From: an uncultured Lachnospiraceae bacterium
GTDB lineage: Bacteria; Bacillota; Clostridia; Lachnospirales; Lachnospiraceae
Assembly: GCA_947588675.1 (NCBI GenBank)
Contig: CANPYY010000002.1
Location: 56,934-120,933, forward strand
Direction: 5' to 3'
DNA: 64,000 bases
Shown: positions 31,139 through 40,319 of the stretch, one piece after another
Position numbering within the stretch: the first letter of the stretch is position 1
How the letters are laid out: the number at the start of each line of letters is the position of its first letter
The notes under the pieces: generated by a model
Told to the model about the DNA's origin: nothing
What the model saw: only the letters and a program-made list of their open reading frames with translations
Databases searched by the model: none
Translations under genes and position numbers: made by a program

Positions 31139-34100
31139 TTATTTTGCTTCCTTTACATTTGAATACTTACTCTTAATACCCGCGCCGTCCTGCTTTTTAA
31201 ATGCGCAGACTTTATAGTAGTATTTAACATTCTTTTTAATTTTCTTTTTATCAACATATGTAACGGTCTTTCGCTTATTAATCTTTTTAACCGTCTTATA
31301 ACCTTTCTTCTTTTTAACAGAACGCTTTATAATATATCCGTCTGCTTTCGCTACCTTGCTCCATTTAAGTTTTATTTTATTTCCCATACGCTTACAGGTC
31401 TTCAACTTAGGCGCTTTGAGCGTTACCTTTGTTTCTTTTGCAACTGCTTTATCTGACGTTTCCGTCCCTGTATTTCCCGTAACCGCAGGCTGTACCGTAT
31501 TTCCCGGATTATTATTTTCATTATCCTGCGGTATTATTTCTGCCGCTGCATTTACCGTATAAGAAGCTTTTTTCTTACTTCCGTCACACGCCTTTGCGGT
31601 AATTACCGAACTTCCTTCTGAAACTGCCGTAACCTCGCCCGTTACCGCGTTTACCTTTACCGCTTTTTCATTACTGCTTACATATTTCACTTCTTTATAA
31701 TCTGCATTATCCGGAAGAATCTTTACAGACTGAGTATATGTTTCCCCTACTTTCAGCGAAATCTCCGGTTTTTCAAATGACAGTTCGTTTACTGTTACCG
31801 GAATATGTCCTATCGGCATTATCGCATCCAGTACAAATGTACCTGACTTTAAGGTTACTTTTACTGTGTGCGAAGAATTTCCAAGTCCTGAAATAATGTA
31901 TGACGAGCAGTGGTTATTGCTTTTGGCTGTACCTGCTCCCTCTGAAACAACCTCTCCGTCAACCTCTACGTCAATAACAGCCTCGCTGTCATTCTTTCCT
32001 ATAAGCGAGAATCCGTCTCCCGACATATCAAATGTAAACGATGCTCCTGCCGAAGATGACCTGCTTGTCGAACGATACCAGTCGTTACTGCTTCCGTTAG
32101 CGGCTATATCCCATTTACCGCTGTATGACACATTGTCCGATGCGTTATCAATAATAGCGCTTCCGTACGGAATAACATCTATATCTGCATCGCCATCTTC
32201 TTTTTCCAGTTTTTCTATCCTTAAATCATCGAAATATACTTCATTCCAGTCTGAAAACAATCTCACGCGTCCAAAAAGCTCTGCGTTGTCATCTTCATAT
32301 TCATATACCGCCGTGCCATCTATGTAAGCCGTTATTTTATTTCCCCTGCCGGTCAGTGCAAGCCTGTATTCTCCATTTCCATCTACAGACCCTGCTGCGA
32401 GCCTTGTTCCGCATTTTTTCAACTCCCAGTCTCCCCCGTTTGTTATCTGAAGACTGTAGCCGCTTCCCGAATATGCCAGTCCCGTCTGCTCCCTTATTAT
32501 AATTCCGGCATAACCGTCTCCGGGAACATCTACTGTAACGGCTGCATTATAATTCATCCACCTGTAATCGCCTACGACAGTGCTTGGCGTATTTACACGC
32601 CACTGGCTTATCTCTGATGTAAGTCCCTGTACAAGCCTTCCGTCTTCCACATAAAATGCTCCCGAGTAATCAACCATATACCTAGGTTCATTACCTCTTT
32701 CAGAAAGATATTTACTGTCATAGGAAGCATACTTAAAATCATCCGCATATAACACATTATCCGATGAATCCTGCGCATCTCCTGCCGCATTTGTATCAAG
32801 CACAGGATTATACGATTCTTCCGGAAGCCTTTCCGTATACTCTGCTTTTCCGTTACATTCAAGCGTCGTAACAGTTACAATTGAAAACGGCTCTACATCC
32901 ACATAATAATAACCGCCTTCTTTTTCCACCTTGCCTTTATACTGCATATAACTGTCCGTGCATGATTCCCATCTTTCAAGCGCCGCATCATCTTCTATAT
33001 CCATATTCTTTACCGACAACGCATAACTTAAACTCTTAGGACTGTTATTAACGATTATAGTTGAAAAATCCTTTCCGTCCGGTGAAGCAAGCGTCATATA
33101 ACTCGGCTCGCCTGATTCATTTGTAAGATGCTCCGTTCCTGAAGAATTATTATACGAAGCCTCAGCGATATATCTCCATATTCCAGCCGTATTCGTACTA
33201 TTTTCCCATCCTGTTTTTGCAAATTTTGAAAAATGTTCAAGCAGATATATAGCTTCATCAAAATGAATATGTCCCGACCACGGCTCACGCGCACTTAAAA
33301 GTTCCTTGTGGTCAAACTCTGAGCCTTCATAGAAAGAGCCTATAGCCGGTTGGAAAATATAATGCGTCTTCCTTGAATACACCGCGCTCTTTATCATACA
33401 GTCGCACATTGCTAAAGGACTCTGATAACCCCCTATCGTACCTGCGCCATATGCTACATTTTTATTTTCCTGATATTCGGTATAACTGAAACTTGCGCAG
33501 CCTTCGCTGTACCATACCTCTTTATCATCATTGTCAGCCATATTTACGTAGTCGCCTGTCGTTGTGGCAGTTCCCGTAGTATAGTGGAAACCTATTGCAT
33601 CCACTGCGTCATAAAGTTCTCCGTCTTTTCTCATGGCCGGAACAATATTTAATGATATATATTCGTCCGAAGCTATGATTTTAATATTGTGATAAGCTTC
33701 TATCGCCTTATCGTCCATATATTCAGGAAAATCATCCTCATTTGTCAGACGGTTTCTGAACCACTTGATAAAATCACCATCCGGCGAACCTGTTTCATTT
33801 TTATCCGGATTAACATAATCAAGGATATATCCATACTTTTCATACGCATCGAATATTGTTTCACGATACCACTTGTATACCGCTTCATATCCTTTCTGCG
33901 TCCTATCCTGATTCCAGTATCTCTGTACCCACAAAGGCATCTCCCAGCGAAGTATGCTTACCTTTACATTCTTATTGATTTTTTTTGCATCTGCAGCAAG
34001 CACAAATCCCGGGCTTCTTGAAGCGTCAGCCTCCTCGTCTTCAAACCTCATTGTACATGAGTCTGCCCCTGTAGAGTTGTTACCGTCATTGCCCATCTCT

Positions 34101-34414
34101 ATTTTTACATGGTTCATGAGGGGATGTTCTCCACCAAACAATACATTAAGTATCTTTTCATATGCCTCCGGCGACTCATATTTGTAATCCAGTAAAAGAT
34201 TGCTTGTACTATTTGCGCTAAGCACTCCAAATCCTTTGTAAGTAAGTCCGTTTACATTGTCTGCAGCATATGCGACATCATTTCCGTCAATAGTTATTTC
34301 CATATTATTATCAACTCCTGACTCCTCTGCATTCACACTTATCGTACTGCAAAGCGGTATGCACAGCGCTGCAATCATAATTCCACAAAAAATTGTTTTT
34401 ATTTTTCGTATCAT
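31139..34414 (-). CDS. Secreted GH59 (galactocerebrosidase-like) enzyme with BIG2 and basic C-terminal module
   Basis: A 1,091-residue exported enzyme. After the signal peptide, the catalytic domain resembles GH59: YKGFGVLSANSTSNLL, the HVKIEMGNDGNNSTGADSC segment typical of galactosylceramidase, a likely acid/base at about E207 in NPDKNETG, and a likely nucleophile at about E304 in VWYSEGCASF. GH59 enzymes cleave beta-galactosides. A lectin-like domain (about 560-720) and a CBM-like domain (about 745-870) follow, then BIG2 (about 875-960), a linker and a basic fibronectin-like module. I chose the ATG at 34414, 11 bases from GGAGG; other in-frame ATGs at 34423 and 34432 are too close to it or before it. 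Confidence 0.85.
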   Translation of the reverse strand: MIRKIKTIFCGIMIAALCIPLCSTISVNAEESGVDNNMEITIDGNDVAYAADNVNGLTYKGFGVLSANSTSNLLLDYKYESPEAYEKILNVLFGGEHPLMNHVKIEMGNDGNNSTGADSCTMRFEDEEADASRSPGFVLAADAKKINKNVKVSILRWEMPLWVQRYWNQDRTQKGYEAVYKWYRETIFDAYEKYGYILDYVNPDKNETGSPDGDFIKWFRNRLTNEDDFPEYMDDKAIEAYHNIKIIASDEYISLNIVPAMRKDGELYDAVDAIGFHYTTGTATTTGDYVNMADNDDKEVWYSEGCASFSYTEYQENKNVAYGAGTIGGYQSPLAMCDCMIKSAVYSRKTHYIFQPAIGSFYEGSEFDHKELLSAREPWSGHIHFDEAIYLLEHFSKFAKTGWENSTNTAGIWRYIAEASYNNSSGTEHLTNESGEPSYMTLASPDGKDFSTIIVNNSPKSLSYALSVKNMDIEDDAALERWESCTDSYMQYKGKVEKEGGYYYVDVEPFSIVTVTTLECNGKAEYTERLPEESYNPVLDTNAAGDAQDSSDNVLYADDFKYASYDSKYLSERGNEPRYMVDYSGAFYVEDGRLVQGLTSEISQWRVNTPSTVVGDYRWMNYNAAVTVDVPGDGYAGIIIREQTGLAYSGSGYSLQITNGGDWELKKCGTRLAAGSVDGNGEYRLALTGRGNKITAYIDGTAVYEYEDDNAELFGRVRLFSDWNEVYFDDLRIEKLEKEDGDADIDVIPYGSAIIDNASDNVSYSGKWDIAANGSSNDWYRSTSRSSSAGASFTFDMSGDGFSLIGKNDSEAVIDVEVDGEVVSEGAGTAKSNNHCSSYIISGLGNSSHTVKVTLKSGTFVLDAIMPIGHIPVTVNELSFEKPEISLKVGETYTQSVKILPDNADYKEVKYVSSNEKAVKVNAVTGEVTAVSEGSSVITAKACDGSKKKASYTVNAAAEIIPQDNENNNPGNTVQPAVTGNTGTETSDKAVAKETKVTLKAPKLKTCKRMGNKIKLKWSKVAKADGYIIKRSVKKKKGYKTVKKINKRKTVTYVDKKKIKKNVKYYYKVCAFKKQDGAGIKSKYSNVKEAK

Positions 34415-34533
34415 AATCACCATATCCTCCATTTTTCTGTATAGATAGAATATATAAAAATTATACTATAATACAAGCTGTTTATCATGATAATTTACGA
34501 TAAAAACATGAAAATATCTGACATTCTGACATA

Positions 34534-36510
34534 TTAAAATAAATTTATCACTTTGCTGCCTTCCTTTACAAATGCAATAAACTCATCTATCTGCGCAGTT
34601 TTAGTAACCCATCTTTTTCCTTCTGTTACTTCTTTTTTATTTACATCTATCCAACGGTCTTCGGGAAGATATACTTCTCTTTCAGTCTGCCCCTCGTTTA
34701 CAATAGGCGCAAACAGTATATCTTCTCCAAACATATACTGGTCCTCAAGCGTATAACACACTTCATCATCATAATAATCAAAGAACATAGGTCTCATAAC
34801 AGGCGCTCCCGTTTCCGAAGCTATATCCATATAATGGCATATATAAGGTTTTAACCTCTCCCTTAATTCTACCAGTTCTTTTAATATTTTATAATTTCTT
34901 TCGCCAAAGCTCCATATTTCATTGTCGCCGCCGCTTCTTTCCTTAACCTCCGGATACAAATCCACGTGTCCTTTCGGTCTGAGCCTTGAACCATGCAGCC
35001 TCATTACCGGCGAAAACACTCCGAACTGCGCCCATCTTATAATAAGTTCCCTGAAATAATCACTTTCCGTATCAGCAAACAAAAATCCGCCTATGTCACT
35101 GTTCCACCACGGTATCCCACTCATCGCCATTGATAATCCTGATTTGACGCTCATCCTTAAAGCATCAAATGTCGATACAATATCTCCGTTCCATACAAGC
35201 GAGCCAAATTTCTGGCTTCCCGGATATCCTGCACGCGTAAGAAGTATAATATCTTCCTCCCCTTCGGACTTCAGACCGTCGTAAAACATCTTGCTGTAAT
35301 AATAAGGATACAGCATTGCGCTCTGCGCCCCGTTTCCCGCATACAGTTTGAGATTGGAATACTGCTGCGGGTGTATTTCCGGTTCAGCTTCATCAAGCCA
35401 GAAAGTCTTTATTCCTTTTTTATAATAATTTTCCCTGACCTTATCCCATACAAACGGTCCCGTCTTAGGATGCGTCACATCAATAAATGCCTGCTGTCCG
35501 TAAAATTCAAACATTCCATACTGTCCGTTCTCAGTGCGGATTATCATATTGGCATCGTTCATTTCACTGTAATTTTCACTGTTTGGATTAATAGTAGGCC
35601 ATATTGATACTACAGGCTCTATACCCATCTCTTTAAGCTCGTCACACATTGCAGAAGGGTCAGGCCAATACTTAGGGTCAAACTTCCACTCGCCCTGCTC
35701 TGTCCAGTGGAAATAATCAATTACAATAGCCGCAAGCGGAATCCCTCTTTTTTTGTATTCCCGCGCTACCGACAAGAGAACATCCTGACTTTCATAGCGC
35801 AATCTGCTCTGCCAGAAACCTGCCGCCCATTCCGGAAAATGAGGCGCATATCCCGTCAGGTCACAGTATTTTTTAAGAACCTCCGCCGGAGTATTACCCA
35901 CATATACAAGATAGTCTGCCTGATATGCACTGTCAGCAACCCACATCGTATGATTATTAGTAGTTTCACACCTTCCCGGCGCAGGATTATTCCAGAAAAA
36001 TCCATAACCAAGTGAAGAATAGATTACCGGTATAGCCGACTTCGTATTATAATGTTCAAGATTACATGTACTTCCCTTTCTGTCAAAGAAATCTTCCTGT
36101 TCCTGCCCAAGTCCGTATATATGCTCACCTTTATTTGCTTCAAAAATTACTTTTATTCTGTAATGGTCGCCTTCAGTATGCACATTCCGGCCTGTATATT
36201 CACCCTCAAATTTGGTATTAAGTATTGCCCTGTCATTTCTATAATAACTGATGAGCCCTCCATACCAGGGCTGTCCTGCTTCTATCTTTGCCGATATCAT
36301 TCCGTTCTTTATCGTAGCGACACTTTCATCACCGCTTATAACACATTCAGAATCATCCGTAGGCGGAAGAAGCGTCCAGTTCTCCTCAAGAAGCTTACTG
36401 TTTCTTGTAGAACGGCATCTAAGGCAGTTTTTTCCATACGGCTCTATTACGGTCAGCTCATCACGCCTTTCAAATATAAGCTTATTTTCACATATAGTTA
36501 TTTTTCCCAT
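34534..36510 (-). CDS. Intracellular GH31 family alpha-glycosidase
   Basis: A 658-residue cytoplasmic enzyme. The N-terminal beta-sandwich is followed by the TIM barrel with AAIVIDYFHWTEQGEWKFD, the nucleophile D373 in FWLDEAEPE and the acid/base D443 in LVWNGDIVSTF. SGIPWWNSDIGGF and MRLHGSR are standard GH31 segments. The family cuts alpha-glucosides or alpha-xylosides; the FWLDEAEPE context is compatible with an alpha-xylosidase, but this is not decisive. The ATG at 36510 follows AAAGGAG; a longer in-frame ATG at 36531 lies before that site. It is the first gene of the operon. Confidence 0.92.
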   Translation of the reverse strand: MGKITICENKLIFERRDELTVIEPYGKNCLRCRSTRNSKLLEENWTLLPPTDDSECVISGDESVATIKNGMISAKIEAGQPWYGGLISYYRNDRAILNTKFEGEYTGRNVHTEGDHYRIKVIFEANKGEHIYGLGQEQEDFFDRKGSTCNLEHYNTKSAIPVIYSSLGYGFFWNNPAPGRCETTNNHTMWVADSAYQADYLVYVGNTPAEVLKKYCDLTGYAPHFPEWAAGFWQSRLRYESQDVLLSVAREYKKRGIPLAAIVIDYFHWTEQGEWKFDPKYWPDPSAMCDELKEMGIEPVVSIWPTINPNSENYSEMNDANMIIRTENGQYGMFEFYGQQAFIDVTHPKTGPFVWDKVRENYYKKGIKTFWLDEAEPEIHPQQYSNLKLYAGNGAQSAMLYPYYYSKMFYDGLKSEGEEDIILLTRAGYPGSQKFGSLVWNGDIVSTFDALRMSVKSGLSMAMSGIPWWNSDIGGFLFADTESDYFRELIIRWAQFGVFSPVMRLHGSRLRPKGHVDLYPEVKERSGGDNEIWSFGERNYKILKELVELRERLKPYICHYMDIASETGAPVMRPMFFDYYDDEVCYTLEDQYMFGEDILFAPIVNEGQTEREVYLPEDRWIDVNKKEVTEGKRWVTKTAQIDEFIAFVKEGSKVINLF

Positions 36511-36569
36511 GATATTTTCTCCTTTTCTCATGATGTCATATGTGTTTACAAATCTGATTGTGTTTTGTA

Positions 36570-36700
36570 GCTGTCCTCAGATGTTCGCATATCAACTCAG
36601 GCACGCTTCCGCTGCCCTCGCCACGCAACGGTACATAATGTGCCTCTACGCACCACCTAAGTACCGGCGGGCTCGCAGCACCTGCTTATGGTATACAAAC
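36570..36700 (-). ncRNA. GC-rich, hairpin-forming leader element before the GH31 operon
   Basis: This stretch is clearly richer in G+C than its surroundings. On the minus strand it contains, in order: a stem GGTAC...GTACC with an inner GTGC/GCAC pair (36665-36630); a tight hairpin GGCAGC-GGAA-GCGTGCC with a GNRA-type tetraloop (36616-36600); and a small GATATG-CGAA-CATC hairpin (36593-36580). It lies in the operon's leader. I know no riboswitch class that matches, so it may be an RNA element or a dispersed intergenic repeat. The rest of the 36532-36888 gap is AT-rich with a TATAAT-like box for the AraC gene. Confidence 0.45.
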
Positions 36701-36888
36701 ACCTTGCGGACTTTACACGATACAACCAGTTATAAAACTGCATATTTAAATTTCATTTGATTTTATAATATAATATGGTAAAAATATTTGCTTTAATTAT
36801 ATTACTTTCTATTTACACTATTTTGATATTGTGTTACTTTAGAGATATTAAAGAAATAAGAAGCGTATATCAGACTGGAGGCGCCCAT

Positions 36889-37773
36889 ATGCCGGCTACT
36901 ACATTTATTGAACCGATTTCCCATAATACTCAGTCAAGGCCTTTTTCCATACACTACACCAAAACACAGCCCGGTCTTAATAATGCACTATATGTACATT
37001 ATCATTCGGAAATGGAATTTTTTTATCTCGAAAAAGGAGCTTTGGACCTGTACATAGAAGACCATACTTTTCATCTTACCGCAGGTAACGCCGTATTCAT
37101 ACCCCACAACCTTATACACAGCGCAGAACGCATATCTCCTCCGGACGAAGACTGCTGCTTTTACGCTCTTGTATTTTCCGATAAAATGTTAATGGATACA
37201 CTTCCGAAATACTGCAATATATATATACAGCCCGTTTACCGCAGCCCCCTTGACTGTATTATTCCGCTTTACGGTACAGAAAAGTGGCAGAAAGATGTTA
37301 TTAACTTATTAAAAGATATATTTGAAAGCAAAAAGTCTGATATAAATGAATGTGAGCTTACCATCCGCGGCAGGCTCCTTATAATATGGCAGTTATTATA
37401 CAATAACCATATGAAATTTTATAATAATAATTTATCTGACGATAATTCTTTTCCCCAGATACAAAAATGTATCAACTACATTCAGGAAAACTATGCAGAA
37501 AATATTTCTTTAGATGAACTTGCAGGGAACGCAGGATTCAGCACGGGACATTTCTGCCGGTTATTTAAGAGCATGACCGGTCTTACGCCGTTTAACTATA
37601 TCAACCGTATAAAAATAGCTGCCAGTTGCGAACTGCTTCTTAACACAGACAAGAAAATATCAGAAATATCATCACTTTGCGGTTATAACAATATAAGCTA
37701 TTATAATCGTACCTTTACAAATATAATGAAAGAAACGCCTTCTGAATATAGGAAGAATTATACATTAAAATGA
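36889..37773 (+). CDS. AraC family regulator of the glycan operon
   Basis: A 294-residue transcription factor. An N-terminal cupin-type sensor domain (about 25-110, with YVHYHSEMEFFYLEKG and GNAVFIPHNLIHSA) binds a sugar signal. Two helix-turn-helix motifs close the protein: ISLDELAGNAGFSTGHFCRLFK and ISEISSLCGYNNISYYNRTF, followed by the typical ETPSEYRKNY tail. It is divergent from the GH31 operon and is its likely activator. The ATG at 36889 follows TGGAGG; in-frame codons upstream to 36775 would add a hydrophobic stretch with no ribosome site, so I rejected that longer form. Confidence 0.93.
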   Translation: MPATTFIEPISHNTQSRPFSIHYTKTQPGLNNALYVHYHSEMEFFYLEKGALDLYIEDHTFHLTAGNAVFIPHNLIHSAERISPPDEDCCFYALVFSDKMLMDTLPKYCNIYIQPVYRSPLDCIIPLYGTEKWQKDVINLLKDIFESKKSDINECELTIRGRLLIIWQLLYNNHMKFYNNNLSDDNSFPQIQKCINYIQENYAENISLDELAGNAGFSTGHFCRLFKSMTGLTPFNYINRIKIAASCELLLNTDKKISEISSLCGYNNISYYNRTFTNIMKETPSEYRKNYTLK

Positions 37774-38399
37774 AACAGCAAACCCTTCATACTTTAACCA
37801 GTTGTATTCTTGCGCATTGTTTAAATATTTATCCCAATCGCTAAATTCTTTATATCCCATAAATTTATACGGATCTATTGATTCATAATGTCTGTTTTCC
37901 GGAATTAATGTAATAACATGATTAGTATTATCTCCCTGTAATTGATAATATTCTTTTGCTACAATATTTGCCAAAATAACTTTTTCATTTTTTAACTCAT
38001 TGGTTAAATCTAATCTGTCAAATGTTATATATATCTTATCTTTTTCATTTAAAATCTGCCTGAAAGACAGAAAAAAGAAATACATAGCATTTTTAGACTT
38101 TTCATATTTTTGAATAAAATGATCAAGCATAGAAATATTAACATCATCATTTACAAACAAAACTGAAATTACTTCATCATGCTTTGGTAAATACAAAGTC
38201 GATTTTATATCTAAATCAGCTAACAACAGCGGTAAGTAAAAAAAAAGCCCCTATATTCAAATAATTCTAACCCTCTTTTATACAACATACTTTCTGCCAT
38301 ATTATAATCAAATTTAATATTTTTATATAATAGGGCATTAGAAAGGGCACATAATCCACAATCACTTTTCATTTTTTGATAATTCCAATACCTCATCAT
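37765..38399 (-). pseudogene. C39-type cysteine peptidase broken, or shifted -1, at a T9 run
   Basis: Two minus-strand frames join into one 211-residue protein if the ribosome slips back by one base at nine T (plus-strand A9 at 38238-38246). The first frame starts at an ATG at 38399 (GGAG five bases upstream) and holds Q8-KMKS-D13-C14-G, the QxxxxDCG signature of C39 peptidases. The second frame (to 37765) holds NHVITL and YESIDPY, matching the C39 His and Asp. Without slippage the first frame stops after about 59 residues. In-frame T TTT TTT is a classic -1 slippery heptamer. It may be a pseudogene, a programmed shift, transcript slippage or a sequencing error. The gene overlaps the upstream membrane protein by 38 bases. 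Confidence 0.65.
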
Positions 38400-39411
38400 T
38401 ATTACTCCATATAAAAACAAAATTATTCTCAGGCAACAAAATTCCATCTGTATGAACACTAATAGAATTATTATTTTCTACTGTGACTAATTCTTTAGAT
38501 TTACATGAATGGTAACATTTACAATCCTTTAACAAGTTTGTTTCATATCCTAATGTCAAAGTATATCCATTATGAATACACAATATATCTTCCTGAAAAA
38601 AATTTTCCATCTTATTTAATAAAGTTTTGATATTAATTCTAACAACTGTTATTTCTTCATCAGCCGACAATTTAACCTTTTTTTCATACTGTTTATCTAA
38701 AACAAACTCCGTAACTTCCTGACTATTAATGCTTATATTTAAATCAAACAACTTCTCTGGTTCAATATCATCTATGCCTTCCGCCAAAACCATAGGAAAT
38801 ACCAACTGTTTATTAAGACCAGATATATCTTTAACTTTTTCAACAACTTTATCATGCTCTTTACTTGCAAAAACATCTAATTCTAAATCCTCATTATGTT
38901 GTGGAATCTTAAAAACAATCTTCATATCTGCCAAATAAAAACGTTCATATTCATTGCTATTTTCTATATATATATTAAACTGGAAATCTTTACGTAATAT
39001 TTTATTATATGTATACAAATAATTGTCAAGAATATTATTATACAATGACTTAGTTATGTCCTCACCCAAATTAACCTGCATAGCTGCACGCATTATTTTT
39101 ATTTTATATTTAGAGTCAATAAAATCTTTCATTATTTTAGGACTGGTCAGAATGTCATATAATGCATCTTTCAAATGCTTATTATAATTAATATTTATAA
39201 GAAAATCAGTAATAAGGGCAGTAGCTAATGACAAAAATATGCTACTAATCAAAATATTATTCTTTTTATTAAAATTAATATATATATACATAAATATTGC
39301 AATCAAAAGTAATCTAATAATCTTATCCTGCTTAAACCATTCCCTGTTAATTCCAATATTACTATTCCTTATTCTCTCTCTTCTTCTCTTTCGGTCTTTT
39401 TTCTTTCTCAA
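38362..39411 (-). CDS. Two-helix membrane protein of unknown family
   Basis: A 349-residue protein that I do not recognise. A very basic start (RKKKDRKRRRER) is followed by two membrane helices (about residues 32-49 and 52-75) and a long cytoplasmic or external domain rich in beta strands and charged residues. It ends with a Cys-containing segment (KDCKCYHSCKSK). A 2TM-plus-beta-domain layout occurs in several conflict-system effectors, but I see no sequence match. The only usable start is TTG at 39411; it lies inside the upstream small ORF and has a poor ribosome site, so coupling or a frame error is possible. It overlaps the C39 gene downstream. Confidence 0.6.
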   Translation of the reverse strand: MRKKKDRKRRRERIRNSNIGINREWFKQDKIIRLLLIAIFMYIYINFNKKNNILISSIFLSLATALITDFLININYNKHLKDALYDILTSPKIMKDFIDSKYKIKIMRAAMQVNLGEDITKSLYNNILDNYLYTYNKILRKDFQFNIYIENSNEYERFYLADMKIVFKIPQHNEDLELDVFASKEHDKVVEKVKDISGLNKQLVFPMVLAEGIDDIEPEKLFDLNISINSQEVTEFVLDKQYEKKVKLSADEEITVVRINIKTLLNKMENFFQEDILCIHNGYTLTLGYETNLLKDCKCYHSCKSKELVTVENNNSISVHTDGILLPENNFVFIWSNNDEVLELSKNEK

Positions 39412-39511
39412 GCCCTATACCCCCAAACAAATACCTGCTACAATTCTTATCCCATACAAAATCAGATCTTTTTATCATTCTAATCCCATTGTCATAGTTT
39501 ATTTCTTTCAT
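39362..39511 (-). CDS. Small 49-codon ORF heading the membrane protein/peptidase cassette
   Basis: The ORF begins with ATG at 39511, 8 bases after GGGGG, and reads MKEINYDNGIRMIKRSDF with a later SRYLFGGIG and a basic tail. An upstream in-frame ATG lies at 39526. Its 3' end overlaps the start of the membrane protein by 50 bases in another frame. The Gly-Gly within the sequence is suggestive beside a C39-type peptidase, which cuts after GG in bacteriocin leaders, but the rest does not look like a standard leader. It could equally be the displaced N-terminus of the membrane protein. Confidence 0.4.
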   Translation of the reverse strand: MKEINYDNGIRMIKRSDFVWDKNCSRYLFGGIGLEKEKRPKEKKRENKE

Positions 39512-39567
39512 GTCCATATCCCCCATACTTAATATCGCTCATTTCATTTTATATACAAATAAAATAA

Positions 39568-39583
39568 GGTTACGTTAGTAACC
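39568..39583. promoter_or_regulatory. Palindrome GGTTAC-GTTA-GTAACC before the cassette
   Basis: A perfect 6-bp inverted repeat with a 4-base spacer lies in the AT-rich gap between the membrane protein/peptidase cassette and the YczE-like gene. It is a candidate operator; there is no T run, so a terminator is unlikely. Confidence 0.35.
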
Positions 39584-39633
39584 ATTATTATTTAATACAT
39601 TTATTGTATTTCATTTATTATTTTTTGTCAATA

Positions 39634-40284
39634 CTATTTTTGAATTACGTCAGATAATTTTTTAAATTTTTTTGTAAAAAACTTCACCACCACGCCTGTA
39701 AAAAGCGCGGATATAATTGTGCCCTCCCTGGCTCCTACAATTGTAAAATCAAAAAATATAAGCGAGAGAACAATTGCAAGCAAAACACATGCAATATCAA
39801 ATGCAATTTTTATATTGCCAAATTCTTTTCCTGTTTTATCCGAAATTGCCTTTACAAACGCTTCTCCTGAATTCATTATGACATTTGCTATAACCGCAAG
39901 TGATATTCCGAATCCAAGTATTATTATTCCGGAAATTACCATTGCCATCCGTAAAAGATAAGTATTTACCGGTATTGATGACACTATCAACATTCCCAAA
40001 TCCGTAAACCAGCCAAACAGAAATGACAATGGAACCTGTAAAAGCTGTATAATCTGAAATTCCCTGCCGAGAATTATTATCTGCCCGACAATAAGCACGC
40101 AGTTCCATATAATAAGCCATGTTCCCATGGAGACTGAGGCAAACCGGTAACTCATAACATTTGCTACTGAAGAAATCGGCGATACCCCCAGTTCCCCATG
40201 TTTTGTAAATGCAACTCCAAGGGCTGCAAAAAACAGGCTTATTATAAATAATATATAGCGTTTTGCAATTTCAGCTTTAGTCAT
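39634..40284 (-). CDS. YczE/YyaS/YitT family membrane protein
   Basis: A 216-residue integral membrane protein with about five to six helices. The N-terminal AALGVAFTKHGELGVSPISSV and the GTWLIIWN segment are typical of the YczE-like group. The function is not established. The start follows GGGGGATTGG. It lies 35 bases after the 5'-nucleotidase gene on the same strand and may be co-transcribed with it. Confidence 0.85.
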   Translation of the reverse strand: MTKAEIAKRYILFIISLFFAALGVAFTKHGELGVSPISSVANVMSYRFASVSMGTWLIIWNCVLIVGQIIILGREFQIIQLLQVPLSFLFGWFTDLGMLIVSSIPVNTYLLRMAMVISGIIILGFGISLAVIANVIMNSGEAFVKAISDKTGKEFGNIKIAFDIACVLLAIVLSLIFFDFTIVGAREGTIISALFTGVVVKFFTKKFKKLSDVIQK

Positions 40285-40319
40285 CCAATCCCCCGCATAT
40301 CAAACACATATGCACATTA

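Noticed and set aside
36775..36888. The longer AraC start with a hydrophobic N-terminus, suggesting a membrane-bound regulator
   Set aside because: No ribosome site precedes it, while TGGAGG sits at the right distance before the ATG at 36889.
38220..38459. Reading the two peptidase frames as separate genes
   Set aside because: The second frame lacks a ribosome site and the two together complete one C39 signature; I report a single broken or shifted gene.
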